DNA of 64,000 bases from Comamonas testosteroni TK102 (GCF_000739375.1 NZ_CP006704.1:3162001-3226000); one strand, 5' to 3'. Shown: positions 10,050 to 20,871, numbered from the stretch's first letter. Notes: a model not told the origin generated them from the letters alone. Numbers and translations: made by a program.

Positions 10050-10566
10050 CTGTGATAGCAAAGGCTTGACGGACGTGGAGATCGGAGACGCTTGCGCCAT
10101 ACAGCTACACACAAGATTGCAACACTCCTACCGCCTAAGCGGTAGTTAGTGTGTTGCATCTACGACTGCTAATGGGCGGCTCTTTGGCAGATCATCGAAT
10201 GACTGGTCATGGCCGATTGCTGCCCGACATGAACGGCCGCTAACGGGTACTTCAGGTTTGTTTCGCTGCCCCATCAAGTCTGCTTTTCGGCGACAGATCG
10301 CTCCCAGGCTCGGATGAGGCCAAGTCATCGAGCCCCGTATTGACGTGGTTGCAATCATCTTCCACATCTAGGAAGGCTTCAGCGACTTGTGGGCTCTGGC
10401 AATGAAGGCCCTTCAATGGCAATAAGAATCTTGAATTCAATGATTGTCAAAGCAACTAAAAATCGTTACCTTTCGTGTCTTCTGTGAGTGATTGCGATCT
10501 TTTTCATGGATATGGATCACTCCTATGTAAGTGCATTTACGCAAGCATTTGGGAGGTATCTTCGTC
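10050..10566. other. Intergenic stretch with one hairpin (10120-10153), no convincing gene
   Basis: The stretch between the MerR gene and the autotransporter holds a compact inverted repeat (CTACCGC 10128-10134 with GCGGTAG 10139-10145, four-base loop) flanked by imperfectly paired CAACACT/AGTGTGTTG arms. It has no T run, so it is not a typical terminator. The autotransporter ribosome site GGGAGG is at 10551-10556. Short ORFs here show no recognisable features. Confidence 0.5.
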
Positions 10567-13500
10567 ATGAATCGGATTTACAGAAGCATCTGGAACGCAG
10601 CGTTAGGTACCTGGATTGCTGCTCCAGAAACCTCTCGTGCCGCAGGTAAGCGCGGAACCACCGTGGTCGTTGGCGCGGTAATCGGTGTAGTGCTTGCACT
10701 CAGCGCAACTCATGCTGATGCAGCCTGCACTGCGGCAGGCTTCAACGTCAGCTGTTCGGGCGCTGCCAATCCTCTGGCTCCCAGCTATTTCAATGCGGCC
10801 AGTAACCTCAGCGTCACGGTCAATCCTGGCGGTAGCCTGGGAGTGTTGCTCGGTGTCGGCGGCAATGCCATGACACTGAGTGGAAGCAATGGCACGCTGA
10901 CCAACAACGGCCGCATCGACCCAACCCTGCTCGGCACCGGCTTGGGCGTGCTGTCCTCGGGCGTGGTGATGGGCAATGCCTCGGCCAGCACCCAGACGGT
11001 CACCAACAACGGCACCATGGCCGGTACCACCGGCCTGTCGATCGGCCTGACCGGCATGGCGCTGGCGGTGCAGAACGGTGCGGGCGGCACCACCAACATC
11101 ATCAATACCGGCACCATGTCGACCAGCGGCATCATCGGTGCCACCCTGCTCGGCCCGGATGCTGGTGTGATCGCTGCCTATGGCGGCGGGCAGGTTAACG
11201 TCAGCAATTCCGGCACTATCACCGGGCGGGTGGCGCTTGGCAGCTCGGCCGGCGGCAACACCTTCACCAACTCCGGCACGGTGAACGGCAGCGTCTCGAT
11301 GGGCGCCAACAGCACCAACCAGTTCATCGCCACCACCGATTCCTCGGTGAACAGTTCGGGCGGGACCGGCCTGGCGGTCAATCTCGGCATCGGCTCGGTC
11401 ACCATCAGTTTCGCGGCCACCGGCACCGTCGACGGCGGCGCGGGCGGCAACAACAGGCTGATCCTGCAGCAGGGCACCTCCGCCACCGGCACCATCAACA
11501 ACGGCAACTACGTCAATTTCAACCACCTCGACTTACAGAGCGGCACCTGGACGCTGTCGGGCGCATCGGGCGCGGTCGACGCGACACTGGGCAACGGTGC
11601 CACCGCGGTGGTCAACAATGCCGCCTCGCTCGGCACCGGCGCCATCAGCGCCAACGGCGGCGCGATCCAGTCGACCACGCCGGGCCTCACGCTGTCCAAC
11701 AACATAGCCACCAGCGGCGCCGGGCTGGGCGTGTCGGGGAGTTCAAGCCTCAACCTGTCGGGCACCGTCTCGGGCACCGGGCCGGTCACCCAGTCGGGCA
11801 GCGGCACGCTGACCCTGTCGGGCAACAACACCTACACGGGCGGCACCAATCTCAACGCCGGCATGATCGTGATCGGCAACAACCAGGCGCTCGGCACCGG
11901 CACCCTGACGGCCGGCGGCAACGCCACGCTCGACAGCAGCCAGGCCGTCACCGTCGCCAACCAAGTGGCCGTCAACGCCGGCGCCTCGCTGGCGTTGGGC
12001 GGTAGCAACGCCATGACGGTCGGTGGCGTAATCTCAGGCGCGGGCGGCTTGCTCAAAAACGGCGCGGCCACCACCACGCTGACGGGCGCCAATACCTACA
12101 CGGGCGGCACCACCATCAACAGCAGCACGCTGGCCCTGGGCGCGGGCGGCTCGCTAGCGGCCACCGGCGCGGTCAACCTGGCTGGTGCGGGCGCGGGCTT
12201 CGACATCAGCGCCTCGGGCGCCAACCAGACCATCGGTGCGCTAGCCGGCGCGTCAGGCACCACTATCTCGCTCGGCGCGAACACGCTGACCATGGGCGAT
12301 GGCACCAACCAGAGCTTCGGCGGCTCCATTGGCGGCACCGGCGGCATCGTCAAGCAGGGCTCGGGCACCGAGGCGCTGACAGGTACCCACACCTACACAG
12401 GCGGCACCACCATCAACGGCGGCACCCTCGCCCTGGGCGCGGGCGGCTCGCTGGCTGCGAGCGGCAGCGTCAATCTCGGCACCGCCGGCGCGGGTTTCGA
12501 CATCAGCGCAGCGGGCGCCAACCAGACCATCGGCGCGCTGTCGGGCGTGGCCGGTACCACCGTCTCGCTGGGCGGCAACACGCTGAGCTTCGGCGACGCG
12601 ACCAACCAGACCTTTGGCGGCGCGATCGGCGGCACGGGCGGCATCGTCAAGCAGGGCTCGGGCACCGAGACGCTGACGGGCGCCAACACCTACACGGGCG
12701 GCACCACCATCAACGCGGGGACCATCGCGATCGGCGCGGGCGGCAGCCTGTCGAACCAGGGCACGGTGAACCTGGCGAACGCGGGCACCTCGCTCGACCT
12801 GAGCGGGGCGACCACGCCGCAGGCGATCGGCGGCCTGGCGGGGGCCGCAGGCTCCAGCGTGAGTCTGGGTGCCAACGGGCTGACATTCGGCGATGCGGGA
12901 AATCACACCTTCGGCGGCACGATCGGCGGAACTGGTGGCGTCACCAAGACGGGCACCGGCACGGAAACGCTGACGGACACGCAGACCTATACGGGCGGCA
13001 CCACCATCAACGGCGGCACCTTGGCGCTTGGCGCTGGCGGCTCGCTGTCGGCCGGCGGCGCGGTACACCTGGGTGGCACGGGTGCGAGCTTCGACATCAG
13101 CGGCGCGGGCGCGGCACAGACCATCGGCGCCTTGTCCGGCGTGGCGGGCACCACGGTGGCGCTGGGCGGCAACGGCCTGACTTTCGGCGACGGCAGCAAC
13201 CAGACCTTTGGCGGAGCAATCACCGGAACGGCCGGCATTGTCAAGCAAGGCTCGGGCACCGAGACGCTGACGGGCACCAGCACCTTTACCGGCGGCACCA
13301 CCATTAATGCGGGTACGCTGGCGATCGGTGCCGGCGGATCGCTGGCGGTCGGCGGCGCGGTCAACCTGGCCAACGCAGGCACGAGCTTTGACATCAGTGG
13401 CGCGACCTCACCTCAGGTGGTTGGTGCATTGTTGGGCGTCGGCGGTTCGAACATCAATCTCGGCTCCAATACGTTGAGCTTCGGCGACGCAACCAACCAG

Positions 13501-16500
13501 ACCTTTGGCGGCGCGATCGGCGGCACGGGCGGCATCGTCAAGCAGGGCTCGGGCACCGAGACGCTGACGGGCACCAACACCTACACGGGTGGCACTACCG
13601 TCAACGCCGGGACTATCGCGATCGGCGCGGGCGGCAGCCTGTCGAACCAGGGCACGGTGAACCTGGCGAACGCGGGCACCTCGCTCGACCTGAGCGGGGC
13701 GACGACGTCGCAGGCGATCGGAGGCCTGGCGGGGGCCGCAGGCTCCAGCGTGAGTCTGGGCGCCAACGGGCTTACATTTGGCGATGCGGGCAATCACACC
13801 TTCGGCGGCACGATCGGCGGAACTGGTGGCGTCACCAAGACCGGTACCGGCACGGAAACGTTGACAGGTACGCAGACCTACACGGGCGGTACCACCATCA
13901 ACGGCGGCACCCTGGCGCTTGGCGCGGGCGGCTCGCTGGCGGCGGGCGGCAGCGTCAATCTCGGCACTGCGGGAGCGAGCTTCGACATCACCGGCGCAGG
14001 CGCGGCACAGACCATCGGCGCGCTATCGGGCGTGGCGGGCACCACGGTAGCGTTGGGCGGCAACGGCTTGACCTTTGGCGACGGCAGCAACCAGACCTTT
14101 GGCGGCTCGATCACCGGCACGGCCGGCATTGTCAAGCAAGGCAGCGGTACGCAGACCTTGACCGGCACAAGCACTTTCTCGGGCGGAACCGCCCTCTATG
14201 CCGGTGGTCTGATGATTGGAAACAACGCGGCGCTGGGCAGCGGCACTGTCACCGTCAACGGTGCAGCGACGCTGGATTCCGTGAGTGCGGCGACACTGGC
14301 CAACAATGTCGCGTTGAATGCGGACCTCACTGTTCTCGGCAGCAATGCACTGACCCTAAACGGCGATATTACTGGCACGGGCTCTCTGACCAAGGACGGA
14401 AGCGCGACGCTGACCTTGAATGGGACCAACGCTTACAGTGGCGGTACCTTCATCCGCGCAGGCACTTTGGCGCTCGGTGCAGGAGCAAGTCTTTACGCCA
14501 ATGGCGTAGTCAATCTTGCAACCGGAGCCACCTTCGATCTATCGGCCGGCAATGGCACGCAGACATTTGGCACCCTCATTGGCAATGGCACCGTCAACCT
14601 GGGCGGGAACTCGCTGACTGTTGGAGGCCCAATTAACAGTGTATTTAGTGGCTCCATCGGCGGCACTGGAGGCCTGATCAAACAGGGAACCGGTACCGAG
14701 ACTTTGACCGGTGCCAATACCTACACCGGCGGTACTAGCATCAATGCAGGCATCTTGGCGATTGGCGCAGGTGGCAGCCTGGCTTCTACCGGAGCCGTTA
14801 ACCTGGCGGCTGCGGGAACGGGCTTCGACATAGCCGCAGCCGGCAATCAGACCGTGGGCTCTTTGGCAGGCGTTGCAGGTTCGAACCTGTTTCTGGGCGG
14901 TAACTCGCTCACACTCGGAGGAGTAGGCAACACGAATTTCGGAGGCTCCATCGACGGAACCGGAGGGCTGATCAAGAGCGGTCTTGGAGTGCAAACGCTG
15001 GCAGGAGCCAACACTTTCAGCGGCGGGACGACACTCAATGCGGGCGGCCTGGTCGTGGGAAGCAATAGCGCTCTTGGCACCGGTCTGCTGAGTGTTGCTG
15101 GCAGCAGTACTTTGGATAGCACTTTTCCTGTGCACCTGAGCAACGCCATTGACCTGGGGTCTGGTGTCAATCTCCAGTTGCTCGGCAGCAATGATCTGAC
15201 GTTGAGCGGAGACATCTCCGGAGCAGGTGGATTGACCAAGGGCGGCGCAGCCACGGTGACTTTGGCGGGTTCCAGCAGCTATACCGGCGACACCACGATC
15301 AACAGCGGCGCAATCTTGGTGGGAGCTGGGGGCACACTCTCGGATCGCAGCACGGTCAATCTGGCTGGAGCCGGATCGCTCAACATCGGTGCCAGCGGCA
15401 ATCAAAACATCGGAGGATTGGCTGGAGTGGCCGGCAGCACTCTGCTTCTCGGTGGCTCCAACCTGACGACTGGTGGCAACAACGCCAGCACCACGTTCTC
15501 GGGAACCATCAGTGGAACAGGTGGTCTGCTGCAAACAGGCTCTGGAACCCTGACACTGACGGGCAATAACCTCTATTCCGGCAGCACCACAATCAATGCC
15601 GGCGGCACGATACAACTCGGCAATGGCGGCTCAAGCGGAGCGGTGAACGGCAGCATCGTCAATAACGGCTCGCTGATTTTCAACCGCAGCGATGCGGTAA
15701 CTGTTGCGGGCTCTATTAGTGGCAACGGCAACATCACACAGGCTGGCCAGGGCACCACGATACTGACTGGCGACAACACTTACCAAGGCAGTACCACGGT
15801 GGGTGCAGGCACCTTGCAGGTAGGCAATGGCGGCACTGGCGGTAGTCTGGGAAGCGGCGCGATCAACAACAACGGCACATTGGTCTTCAATCGCAGCAAT
15901 GACCTCACGTTGAACAACTCCATCAACGGCTCAGGAGGCTTGACTCAGGCTGGCGGCGGCACGTTGACACTGAGCGGCAGCTCCAGCTACGGAGGTTCTA
16001 CACAAGTCAACGCAGGAACCCTCAACTTCACAAATAGCAGCCATTCACTGGGCGGTGACTTGAACGTAGCGGGTAACGCCTCGCTAGGCGTCACGACAGG
16101 AGCCGCGGTCGCCGTATCAGGCACTGTTCGACTGGCCAACACATCCACCCTGTCGCTGGACTCAACGAGCTTGGCCCCGGGCTTGACAGCGTCCAGCCTG
16201 CAGATTGGCAGCGGTGTTGGCTTGAACCTCTCGGGCATCACCTCCTCCAGCCAACTCGACCGCGTGCTGATTTCGACCACAAACGGCATCAGCGGCGACT
16301 TTGCTCTCACCAGTGTGGGGGGCTTCACTGGCGAGGTCGACTACCTCACACTGAACACGCGCAAATCAGTGGACGGGAAACAGTATCTGGCCAGTTATAG
16401 CCAGAGCTGGACCGCCAACAATAATTTGGCACACGGCACCTTCACCCTGAGCAATTTGCAAGACCAGTTTGAGGTCGGCGTGGCTCTCGAAAACCAGGCA

Positions 16501-18858
16501 TCCAACAGTGCTTTGGGATGGGATGGAACTTCGTTGACTAAAAACGGCGCCGGCAGCCTGACCTTGTCTGCCGCCAACAGCTATACAGGCACCACCCGCA
16601 TCAATGGCGGCACCCTGCAAGTGGGCAACGGCGGCAGCGTCGGCAATCTCGGCTTGGGCGCGGTGACCAACAACGGATCTCTGGCCTTCAATCGCAACGA
16701 CGCCTTAACTGTCTCCAACGATATCAGCGGCAGTGGTTCTCTTCAGCAAAACGGCTCCGGAACGACAACGCTAACAGGTACCAATACCTACTCGGGCGGC
16801 ACCACAGTCACCGCAGGCACTTTGCGAGCGGGCTCCGCTGGCGCTTTGGTTCAGAACGCCAGTTATTCCATCAGCCAGGGGGCAACTCTGGACCTGAACG
16901 GTCATACATTGACCAGCTCTCAAATCGTTAGCAACGGCAATATCCAGCTGGGCTCTGCCAACCTGGTCATCAATAGTGCTTCCGGCCAGGTTGACAGCCT
17001 TGGCGGCAAGGTCTCCGGGACGGGACACGTGGTCAAGCAAGGCGCAGGCGTACTAGCCCTGAACAGTGCCAGTGACTTCAGCGGCGGCGTCGATCTCAAG
17101 CAGGGTACGCTGAACTTGGGCAATGAAAAGGGCCTTGGAAGTGGCACGCTGTCCATGGACGACGGCACCAAGATTAACTTGACCGCCAACGGCATGACCA
17201 TTGCCAACAACCTGTACATGACTGGTGACAATGATCCCGTCGTAGACACCGGTGCCAACAACGCGACCTGGGCAGGTGCGATTACCGGTGCAGGCTTCCT
17301 GACCAAGCAGGGCACCGGTGTGCTGACGCTGACCAACACCGCCAACACCTACACCGGTGCCACCGACGTGGCTCAAGGCACCTTGCAGGCCGGAGCGGCC
17401 AATACCTTCAGCAGCACCTCGGCCCACACCGTGGCCAGCGGCGCCGTGCTGGACCTAGCCGGCTTCAACCAGACCCTGGCCAGCCTGAACAACAGCGGTA
17501 CCGTCAAGCTCAGTAGCAACTCTGGAGCAGTACCAGGAGCCGTGCTCAAGGTCACCGGCCCCTATGTGGGCAACAACGGTAATCTGGGCCTGTCTACCGT
17601 GCTGGCTGCTGACGGCAGTGCCACCGACAAGCTGCTGTTGTCCGGTGCCACCGCCGTGGCCAGCGGCAACACCACGGTGCATATCACCAATGCTGGCGGT
17701 CTGGGTGCCCAGACGACAGGCAACGGCATCGAGGTCATCGGTACCGAGAACGGTGCCAGCCTGCAGCCAGGCTCTTTCACTCTGGTAGGCGGCCATGTGG
17801 ATGCCGGTGCCTACGAGTACCGCCTGACACAGACCGCCCAAGGTGCGGCGCTGCAATCGACGAATACGACACCAACGACACCGACCACGGCCTACCGTGC
17901 CGAAGTGCCGCTGCTGTCGGCCCTGCCGGCACAGCTGCGCCAGGCCGACATGGCCATGCTGGGCGATCTGCGCAAGCGCATGGGAGATGAAGGCACGCAA
18001 GCGACCACCAGCTCCGACTCTGGTGCCAGCCGCCGTGTCTGGGGCCGCATTCTGCGCACCGATCCCAAGATCCGCCAGCAAGGCACGGTCAGCCCGGAAA
18101 GCAGCGGTCACCTGACCGGATTCCAGGCGGGTCTGGACCTGTATGCCGACCAGAGCATCAAGGCCGGCATCTATGTAGGCCAGCTCGAAGGCGACATGAG
18201 CGTCAAGGGCTTTGCCAGCGGCGAGGATCGCAAATACGTGGGCTTCAACAACCTGCGCACCCGCTACCTGGGTGTCTACGGCAGCTGGCAAGATGCCTCA
18301 GGCCTGTATGCCGATGCCGTGCTCCAGGGCGCGGACTACCGCAGCGATCTGCGCACGGCTGGCGATACGGCCCAGGCCCGCACTAAGGGCAGTGGCTGGC
18401 TGGCTTCTGTGGAAATGGGCAAACCCTTTGCAGTGAGCTCCAACTGGCAGATCGAGCCTCAGGCGCAGATCATCTACCGCAAGCTCAGCATTGATGACAC
18501 GGCGCTGAGCCTGGCCACGGTCAAAAACAAGGCCGACGACGACTGGACCGTGCGCCTGGGCGCGCGCATCAAGGGCAACTTTGCAACCGGTGCCGGTGTG
18601 CTGCAGCCTTACGGTCGCATCAATGTCTACAGGGCCAGCAACACCACCGATATCGCCAGCTTTGTGGCGCCTGGCGGAACCACCGACATCAAGGCTAGGG
18701 GCGGCTACACTGCAACCGAGATGGCCGCCGGTGCCAGCCTGCAGATCAACCCGCGCACCAGCGTCTATGGTGAGTTGGGCAAGCTGTGGGCCAATGGCGG
18801 TGACAGCCGGGTCAAGAGCGGGGTACAGGCCTCCATTGGCGTGAAGGTGCAGTGGTAA
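10567..18858 (+). CDS. Giant type V autotransporter adhesin with passenger beta-strand repeats
   Basis: Self-secreted surface protein of 2763 residues. I chose ATG 10567 over an ATG 36 bases upstream because it has GGGAGG ten bases ahead and begins MNRIYRSIWNAALGTWIA, the extended signal peptide region typical of large autotransporters. A hydrophobic signal core follows, ending near Ala-Asp-Ala. The passenger (about 60-2300) is Gly/Thr/Asn/Ser-rich beta-helix with dozens of autotransporter-associated strand repeats of the form LTGxNTYTGGTTINxGTL. A pertactin-like linker (about 2325-2420) and a 12-strand beta-barrel (about 2490-2763) ending in Trp complete it. No protease motif is visible, so adhesion or biofilm function is inferred. 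The passenger contains an 891-bp internal duplication. Confidence 0.93.
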   Translation: MNRIYRSIWNAALGTWIAAPETSRAAGKRGTTVVVGAVIGVVLALSATHADAACTAAGFNVSCSGAANPLAPSYFNAASNLSVTVNPGGSLGVLLGVGGNAMTLSGSNGTLTNNGRIDPTLLGTGLGVLSSGVVMGNASASTQTVTNNGTMAGTTGLSIGLTGMALAVQNGAGGTTNIINTGTMSTSGIIGATLLGPDAGVIAAYGGGQVNVSNSGTITGRVALGSSAGGNTFTNSGTVNGSVSMGANSTNQFIATTDSSVNSSGGTGLAVNLGIGSVTISFAATGTVDGGAGGNNRLILQQGTSATGTINNGNYVNFNHLDLQSGTWTLSGASGAVDATLGNGATAVVNNAASLGTGAISANGGAIQSTTPGLTLSNNIATSGAGLGVSGSSSLNLSGTVSGTGPVTQSGSGTLTLSGNNTYTGGTNLNAGMIVIGNNQALGTGTLTAGGNATLDSSQAVTVANQVAVNAGASLALGGSNAMTVGGVISGAGGLLKNGAATTTLTGANTYTGGTTINSSTLALGAGGSLAATGAVNLAGAGAGFDISASGANQTIGALAGASGTTISLGANTLTMGDGTNQSFGGSIGGTGGIVKQGSGTEALTGTHTYTGGTTINGGTLALGAGGSLAASGSVNLGTAGAGFDISAAGANQTIGALSGVAGTTVSLGGNTLSFGDATNQTFGGAIGGTGGIVKQGSGTETLTGANTYTGGTTINAGTIAIGAGGSLSNQGTVNLANAGTSLDLSGATTPQAIGGLAGAAGSSVSLGANGLTFGDAGNHTFGGTIGGTGGVTKTGTGTETLTDTQTYTGGTTINGGTLALGAGGSLSAGGAVHLGGTGASFDISGAGAAQTIGALSGVAGTTVALGGNGLTFGDGSNQTFGGAITGTAGIVKQGSGTETLTGTSTFTGGTTINAGTLAIGAGGSLAVGGAVNLANAGTSFDISGATSPQVVGALLGVGGSNINLGSNTLSFGDATNQTFGGAIGGTGGIVKQGSGTETLTGTNTYTGGTTVNAGTIAIGAGGSLSNQGTVNLANAGTSLDLSGATTSQAIGGLAGAAGSSVSLGANGLTFGDAGNHTFGGTIGGTGGVTKTGTGTETLTGTQTYTGGTTINGGTLALGAGGSLAAGGSVNLGTAGASFDITGAGAAQTIGALSGVAGTTVALGGNGLTFGDGSNQTFGGSITGTAGIVKQGSGTQTLTGTSTFSGGTALYAGGLMIGNNAALGSGTVTVNGAATLDSVSAATLANNVALNADLTVLGSNALTLNGDITGTGSLTKDGSATLTLNGTNAYSGGTFIRAGTLALGAGASLYANGVVNLATGATFDLSAGNGTQTFGTLIGNGTVNLGGNSLTVGGPINSVFSGSIGGTGGLIKQGTGTETLTGANTYTGGTSINAGILAIGAGGSLASTGAVNLAAAGTGFDIAAAGNQTVGSLAGVAGSNLFLGGNSLTLGGVGNTNFGGSIDGTGGLIKSGLGVQTLAGANTFSGGTTLNAGGLVVGSNSALGTGLLSVAGSSTLDSTFPVHLSNAIDLGSGVNLQLLGSNDLTLSGDISGAGGLTKGGAATVTLAGSSSYTGDTTINSGAILVGAGGTLSDRSTVNLAGAGSLNIGASGNQNIGGLAGVAGSTLLLGGSNLTTGGNNASTTFSGTISGTGGLLQTGSGTLTLTGNNLYSGSTTINAGGTIQLGNGGSSGAVNGSIVNNGSLIFNRSDAVTVAGSISGNGNITQAGQGTTILTGDNTYQGSTTVGAGTLQVGNGGTGGSLGSGAINNNGTLVFNRSNDLTLNNSINGSGGLTQAGGGTLTLSGSSSYGGSTQVNAGTLNFTNSSHSLGGDLNVAGNASLGVTTGAAVAVSGTVRLANTSTLSLDSTSLAPGLTASSLQIGSGVGLNLSGITSSSQLDRVLISTTNGISGDFALTSVGGFTGEVDYLTLNTRKSVDGKQYLASYSQSWTANNNLAHGTFTLSNLQDQFEVGVALENQASNSALGWDGTSLTKNGAGSLTLSAANSYTGTTRINGGTLQVGNGGSVGNLGLGAVTNNGSLAFNRNDALTVSNDISGSGSLQQNGSGTTTLTGTNTYSGGTTVTAGTLRAGSAGALVQNASYSISQGATLDLNGHTLTSSQIVSNGNIQLGSANLVINSASGQVDSLGGKVSGTGHVVKQGAGVLALNSASDFSGGVDLKQGTLNLGNEKGLGSGTLSMDDGTKINLTANGMTIANNLYMTGDNDPVVDTGANNATWAGAITGAGFLTKQGTGVLTLTNTANTYTGATDVAQGTLQAGAANTFSSTSAHTVASGAVLDLAGFNQTLASLNNSGTVKLSSNSGAVPGAVLKVTGPYVGNNGNLGLSTVLAADGSATDKLLLSGATAVASGNTTVHITNAGGLGAQTTGNGIEVIGTENGASLQPGSFTLVGGHVDAGAYEYRLTQTAQGAALQSTNTTPTTPTTAYRAEVPLLSALPAQLRQADMAMLGDLRKRMGDEGTQATTSSDSGASRRVWGRILRTDPKIRQQGTVSPESSGHLTGFQAGLDLYADQSIKAGIYVGQLEGDMSVKGFASGEDRKYVGFNNLRTRYLGVYGSWQDASGLYADAVLQGADYRSDLRTAGDTAQARTKGSGWLASVEMGKPFAVSSNWQIEPQAQIIYRKLSIDDTALSLATVKNKADDDWTVRLGARIKGNFATGAGVLQPYGRINVYRASNTTDIASFVAPGGTTDIKARGGYTATEMAAGASLQINPRTSVYGELGKLWANGGDSRVKSGVQASIGVKVQW
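12582..14175 (+). repeat. Imperfect 891-bp tandem duplication inside the autotransporter passenger
   Basis: The block beginning CGCTGAGCTTCGGCGACGC at 12582 recurs at about 13473, a shift of 891 bp (297 codons). Near-identical stretches cover the SNQGTVNLANAGTSLDLSGA segment and the following repeats, until the copies diverge near 14175. The frame is preserved. This region is also more GC-rich than the passenger after 14,200. Confidence 0.8.
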
Positions 18859-18903
18859 CCTCGAGGGAATAGCCAATAAGGCATGAGCCTAAGCTAACAT
18901 CAC

Positions 18904-18936
18904 AAAGGCTCGCAGTCATAGCAACTGCGGGCCTTT
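18904..18936 (+). terminator. Rho-independent terminator after the autotransporter
   Basis: A 13-bp stem with one G-U wobble (18904-18916 with 18924-18936) and a 7-base loop is followed by TCGTTTTT, 45 bases after the stop codon. The roughly 260 bases from here to the next gene hold no recognisable coding sequence. Confidence 0.85.
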
Positions 18937-19203
18937 TCGTTTTTCGAAAGATGCTCTCTTCGGATGTGAGGCCCTGACATGCTTGTGGCCGAAAGCTGAG
19001 ACAGCAAACGACCCATTTCGATCGTCCGGAACGCCTCGCTCAACGACTGCTGCGGAGCGACAATGGTCAATACAATTGTGGCGCTGACACCGCTGTCTGC
19101 ATATCGCACGAAGCTTTCACTTGAGCCGCGACCCGGACTTGGGCGCTCACTTACGCTGGCAGTGAAACTGTCCCGTACCAAGACCCTCTACTAGGAGTTA
19201 ACC

Positions 19204-20385
19204 GTGTCAACTTGGGCATCAGTGGATCTGGGCTGCATGACAGTCACAGAAATGCAGAATCACATCAACCAGTGGTACTTCAAAAGAAAAGAACGGACGG
19301 TCGAAAAGTCCGAAGATGAAGACTACCCCGTGAGATACCTCTACAAGGCACCAGTAGAAGTCATCGCACGCCGCCTAGCTCTGGACGGCTACGACAAGGA
19401 TTCGCTGCGCACGGACTTCACCAAGGAGCTGGCACGAAAAGCTCAGTTATGCAGATACATGATTGCAGAGGATTTGGACACTGACGGCGCGAATGCTGCA
19501 CTTTTGCCCGCTCTGGAGAACAGCACCCTTGAGGACTGGCTTGCCCGCCTCAAGAAGATCGCTACCGAAAACCTCAAGGCGAACATTTATGGAGAGAAGC
19601 GCACTAACTACAGCGATCAGCTTCTGAATTACATGCTGAGTGGCGCCGATGGATTTATCTTTTCAGACGAGCTTGGGATGGGCGGGTTTGGCTTTCCATG
19701 CTCAACAGAAAATATGTATGCAGTGGCGCTGATAGAAGTGATGCCGAATGAAAAATTCTTTGTCCTTGATGCAACCTATATGGTCGACTCAGGATGGACA
19801 GAGGATTTTGACGACTTGATCGAATACCACTCTGACAATACGCATTTCTTCAAGGACTTCACAGACTCGCTCGATTCAACCAAGGACTTGGCAAATCTGG
19901 CACCAGATAACCCAGCTCTCATGCGCTTGCTCTATGCCAACGTCATTACAGTGATGGAAGCCTACCTGAGTGACACCCTCAAGAAGCAAGTCATGAAGCG
20001 CAGCGCAGTGTTAAGGCGATTTGTCCAAAGCCACGATGCATTCAAAAACAGCAAAAGAGAGCCAATAAGCGAAATCTTCAATACATACGACAAAATATTG
20101 AAGCTGGCGAATGATGCTATTGACGAGATCAGCTTTCACAACGTTGTGACCGCGAAGACTCTCTATGAGAATGTACTGTCAGTCAATTTTCCAAAGGATG
20201 TTGCCTGGCTGATTAAAGCCACCACCAATCGACATGACATCGTTCACCGCAACGGCAGAACCTTAAAGAATGAGGTCCTGAATATTGTCAGTGCAGACAT
20301 CGACGAACTCGTCACAAAGGTGGTAGCTTTAGTCAAGGAGATTGACGCACAGGTGAAGGATGGGTTGCTGGACAATATTGATTGA
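19204..20385 (+). CDS. HEPN-domain protein, putative RNase (defence or toxin-like)
   Basis: Protein of 393 residues starting at GTG 19204, chosen because TAGGAG lies six bases upstream. The C-terminal third (about 240-385) looks like a RiboL-PSP/MAE-type HEPN helical bundle, with LLYANVITVMEAYLSDTL and the catalytic RxxxxH signature Arg343-HDIV-His348 in NRHDIVHRNG. The N-terminal part matches nothing I can name; HEPN/Toprim-associated proteins have a comparable layout. HEPN proteins of this kind usually cut RNA in toxin-antitoxin or anti-phage systems. No obvious antitoxin (MNT or small partner) lies beside it. It stands alone between the autotransporter and the mobile module. Confidence 0.7.
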   Translation: MSTWASVDLGCMTVTEMQNHINQWYFKRKERTVEKSEDEDYPVRYLYKAPVEVIARRLALDGYDKDSLRTDFTKELARKAQLCRYMIAEDLDTDGANAALLPALENSTLEDWLARLKKIATENLKANIYGEKRTNYSDQLLNYMLSGADGFIFSDELGMGGFGFPCSTENMYAVALIEVMPNEKFFVLDATYMVDSGWTEDFDDLIEYHSDNTHFFKDFTDSLDSTKDLANLAPDNPALMRLLYANVITVMEAYLSDTLKKQVMKRSAVLRRFVQSHDAFKNSKREPISEIFNTYDKILKLANDAIDEISFHNVVTAKTLYENVLSVNFPKDVAWLIKATTNRHDIVHRNGRTLKNEVLNIVSADIDELVTKVVALVKEIDAQVKDGLLDNID

Positions 20386-20871
20386 CTATGGAATATTTAA
20401 TGTTTTCCTGTCCAGGTCATTCATTAAGCGTGTACAACGACGTACCAGAGTAAGCTTCGCGTGTGTTGCCTTGGCTGGACTTTTGTTCCTGAGGCGCGCG
20501 AAGCCGACGTCTACGGCAATAAGATAAAGATGATCGGTTGCTCTTCTGGGTGAATTTAATATGTCAAAAGGCACGGACGTGCCCAATCGAGCTGAGCATT
20601 GCCCGCCCACGCTCGAGCAATCGACCCCAAGAACGAAGCAGCCGACCGTTACAAGTTGACGAGGAAGCCGTCATTCGGTGGAGCACTGCGACTGTCCGCT
20701 ACTGGCCGAACTCAGTCGGTCACGACCAGCAGACTGGCCAGCAGCAACCGGCACAGGCGGTCAGTTCGACCGGAATACGCAGCATATCAAGGTAACGTAC
20801 CTTCTGCGCATCTTTCCGTGATCGACGGACGGCCAAGGAAACTAGGACAGCAGGCCCGGCACCACCAATGA
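20386..20871. other. Gene-free stretch at the edge of the mobile module
   Basis: There are short open frames on both strands, but none has a ribosome site, recognisable domain or normal composition. It resembles decayed sequence between the HEPN gene and the strong terminator at 20872. Confidence 0.45.

Noticed and set aside
10603-18291. Long - strand open frames opposite the autotransporter, up to 358 residues
   Set aside because: They arise from the GC-rich repetitive passenger read backwards. They have low-complexity translations, no ribosome sites and no domains.
18900-19181. 93-residue - strand frame
   Set aside because: It spans the autotransporter terminator and lacks any supporting signal.
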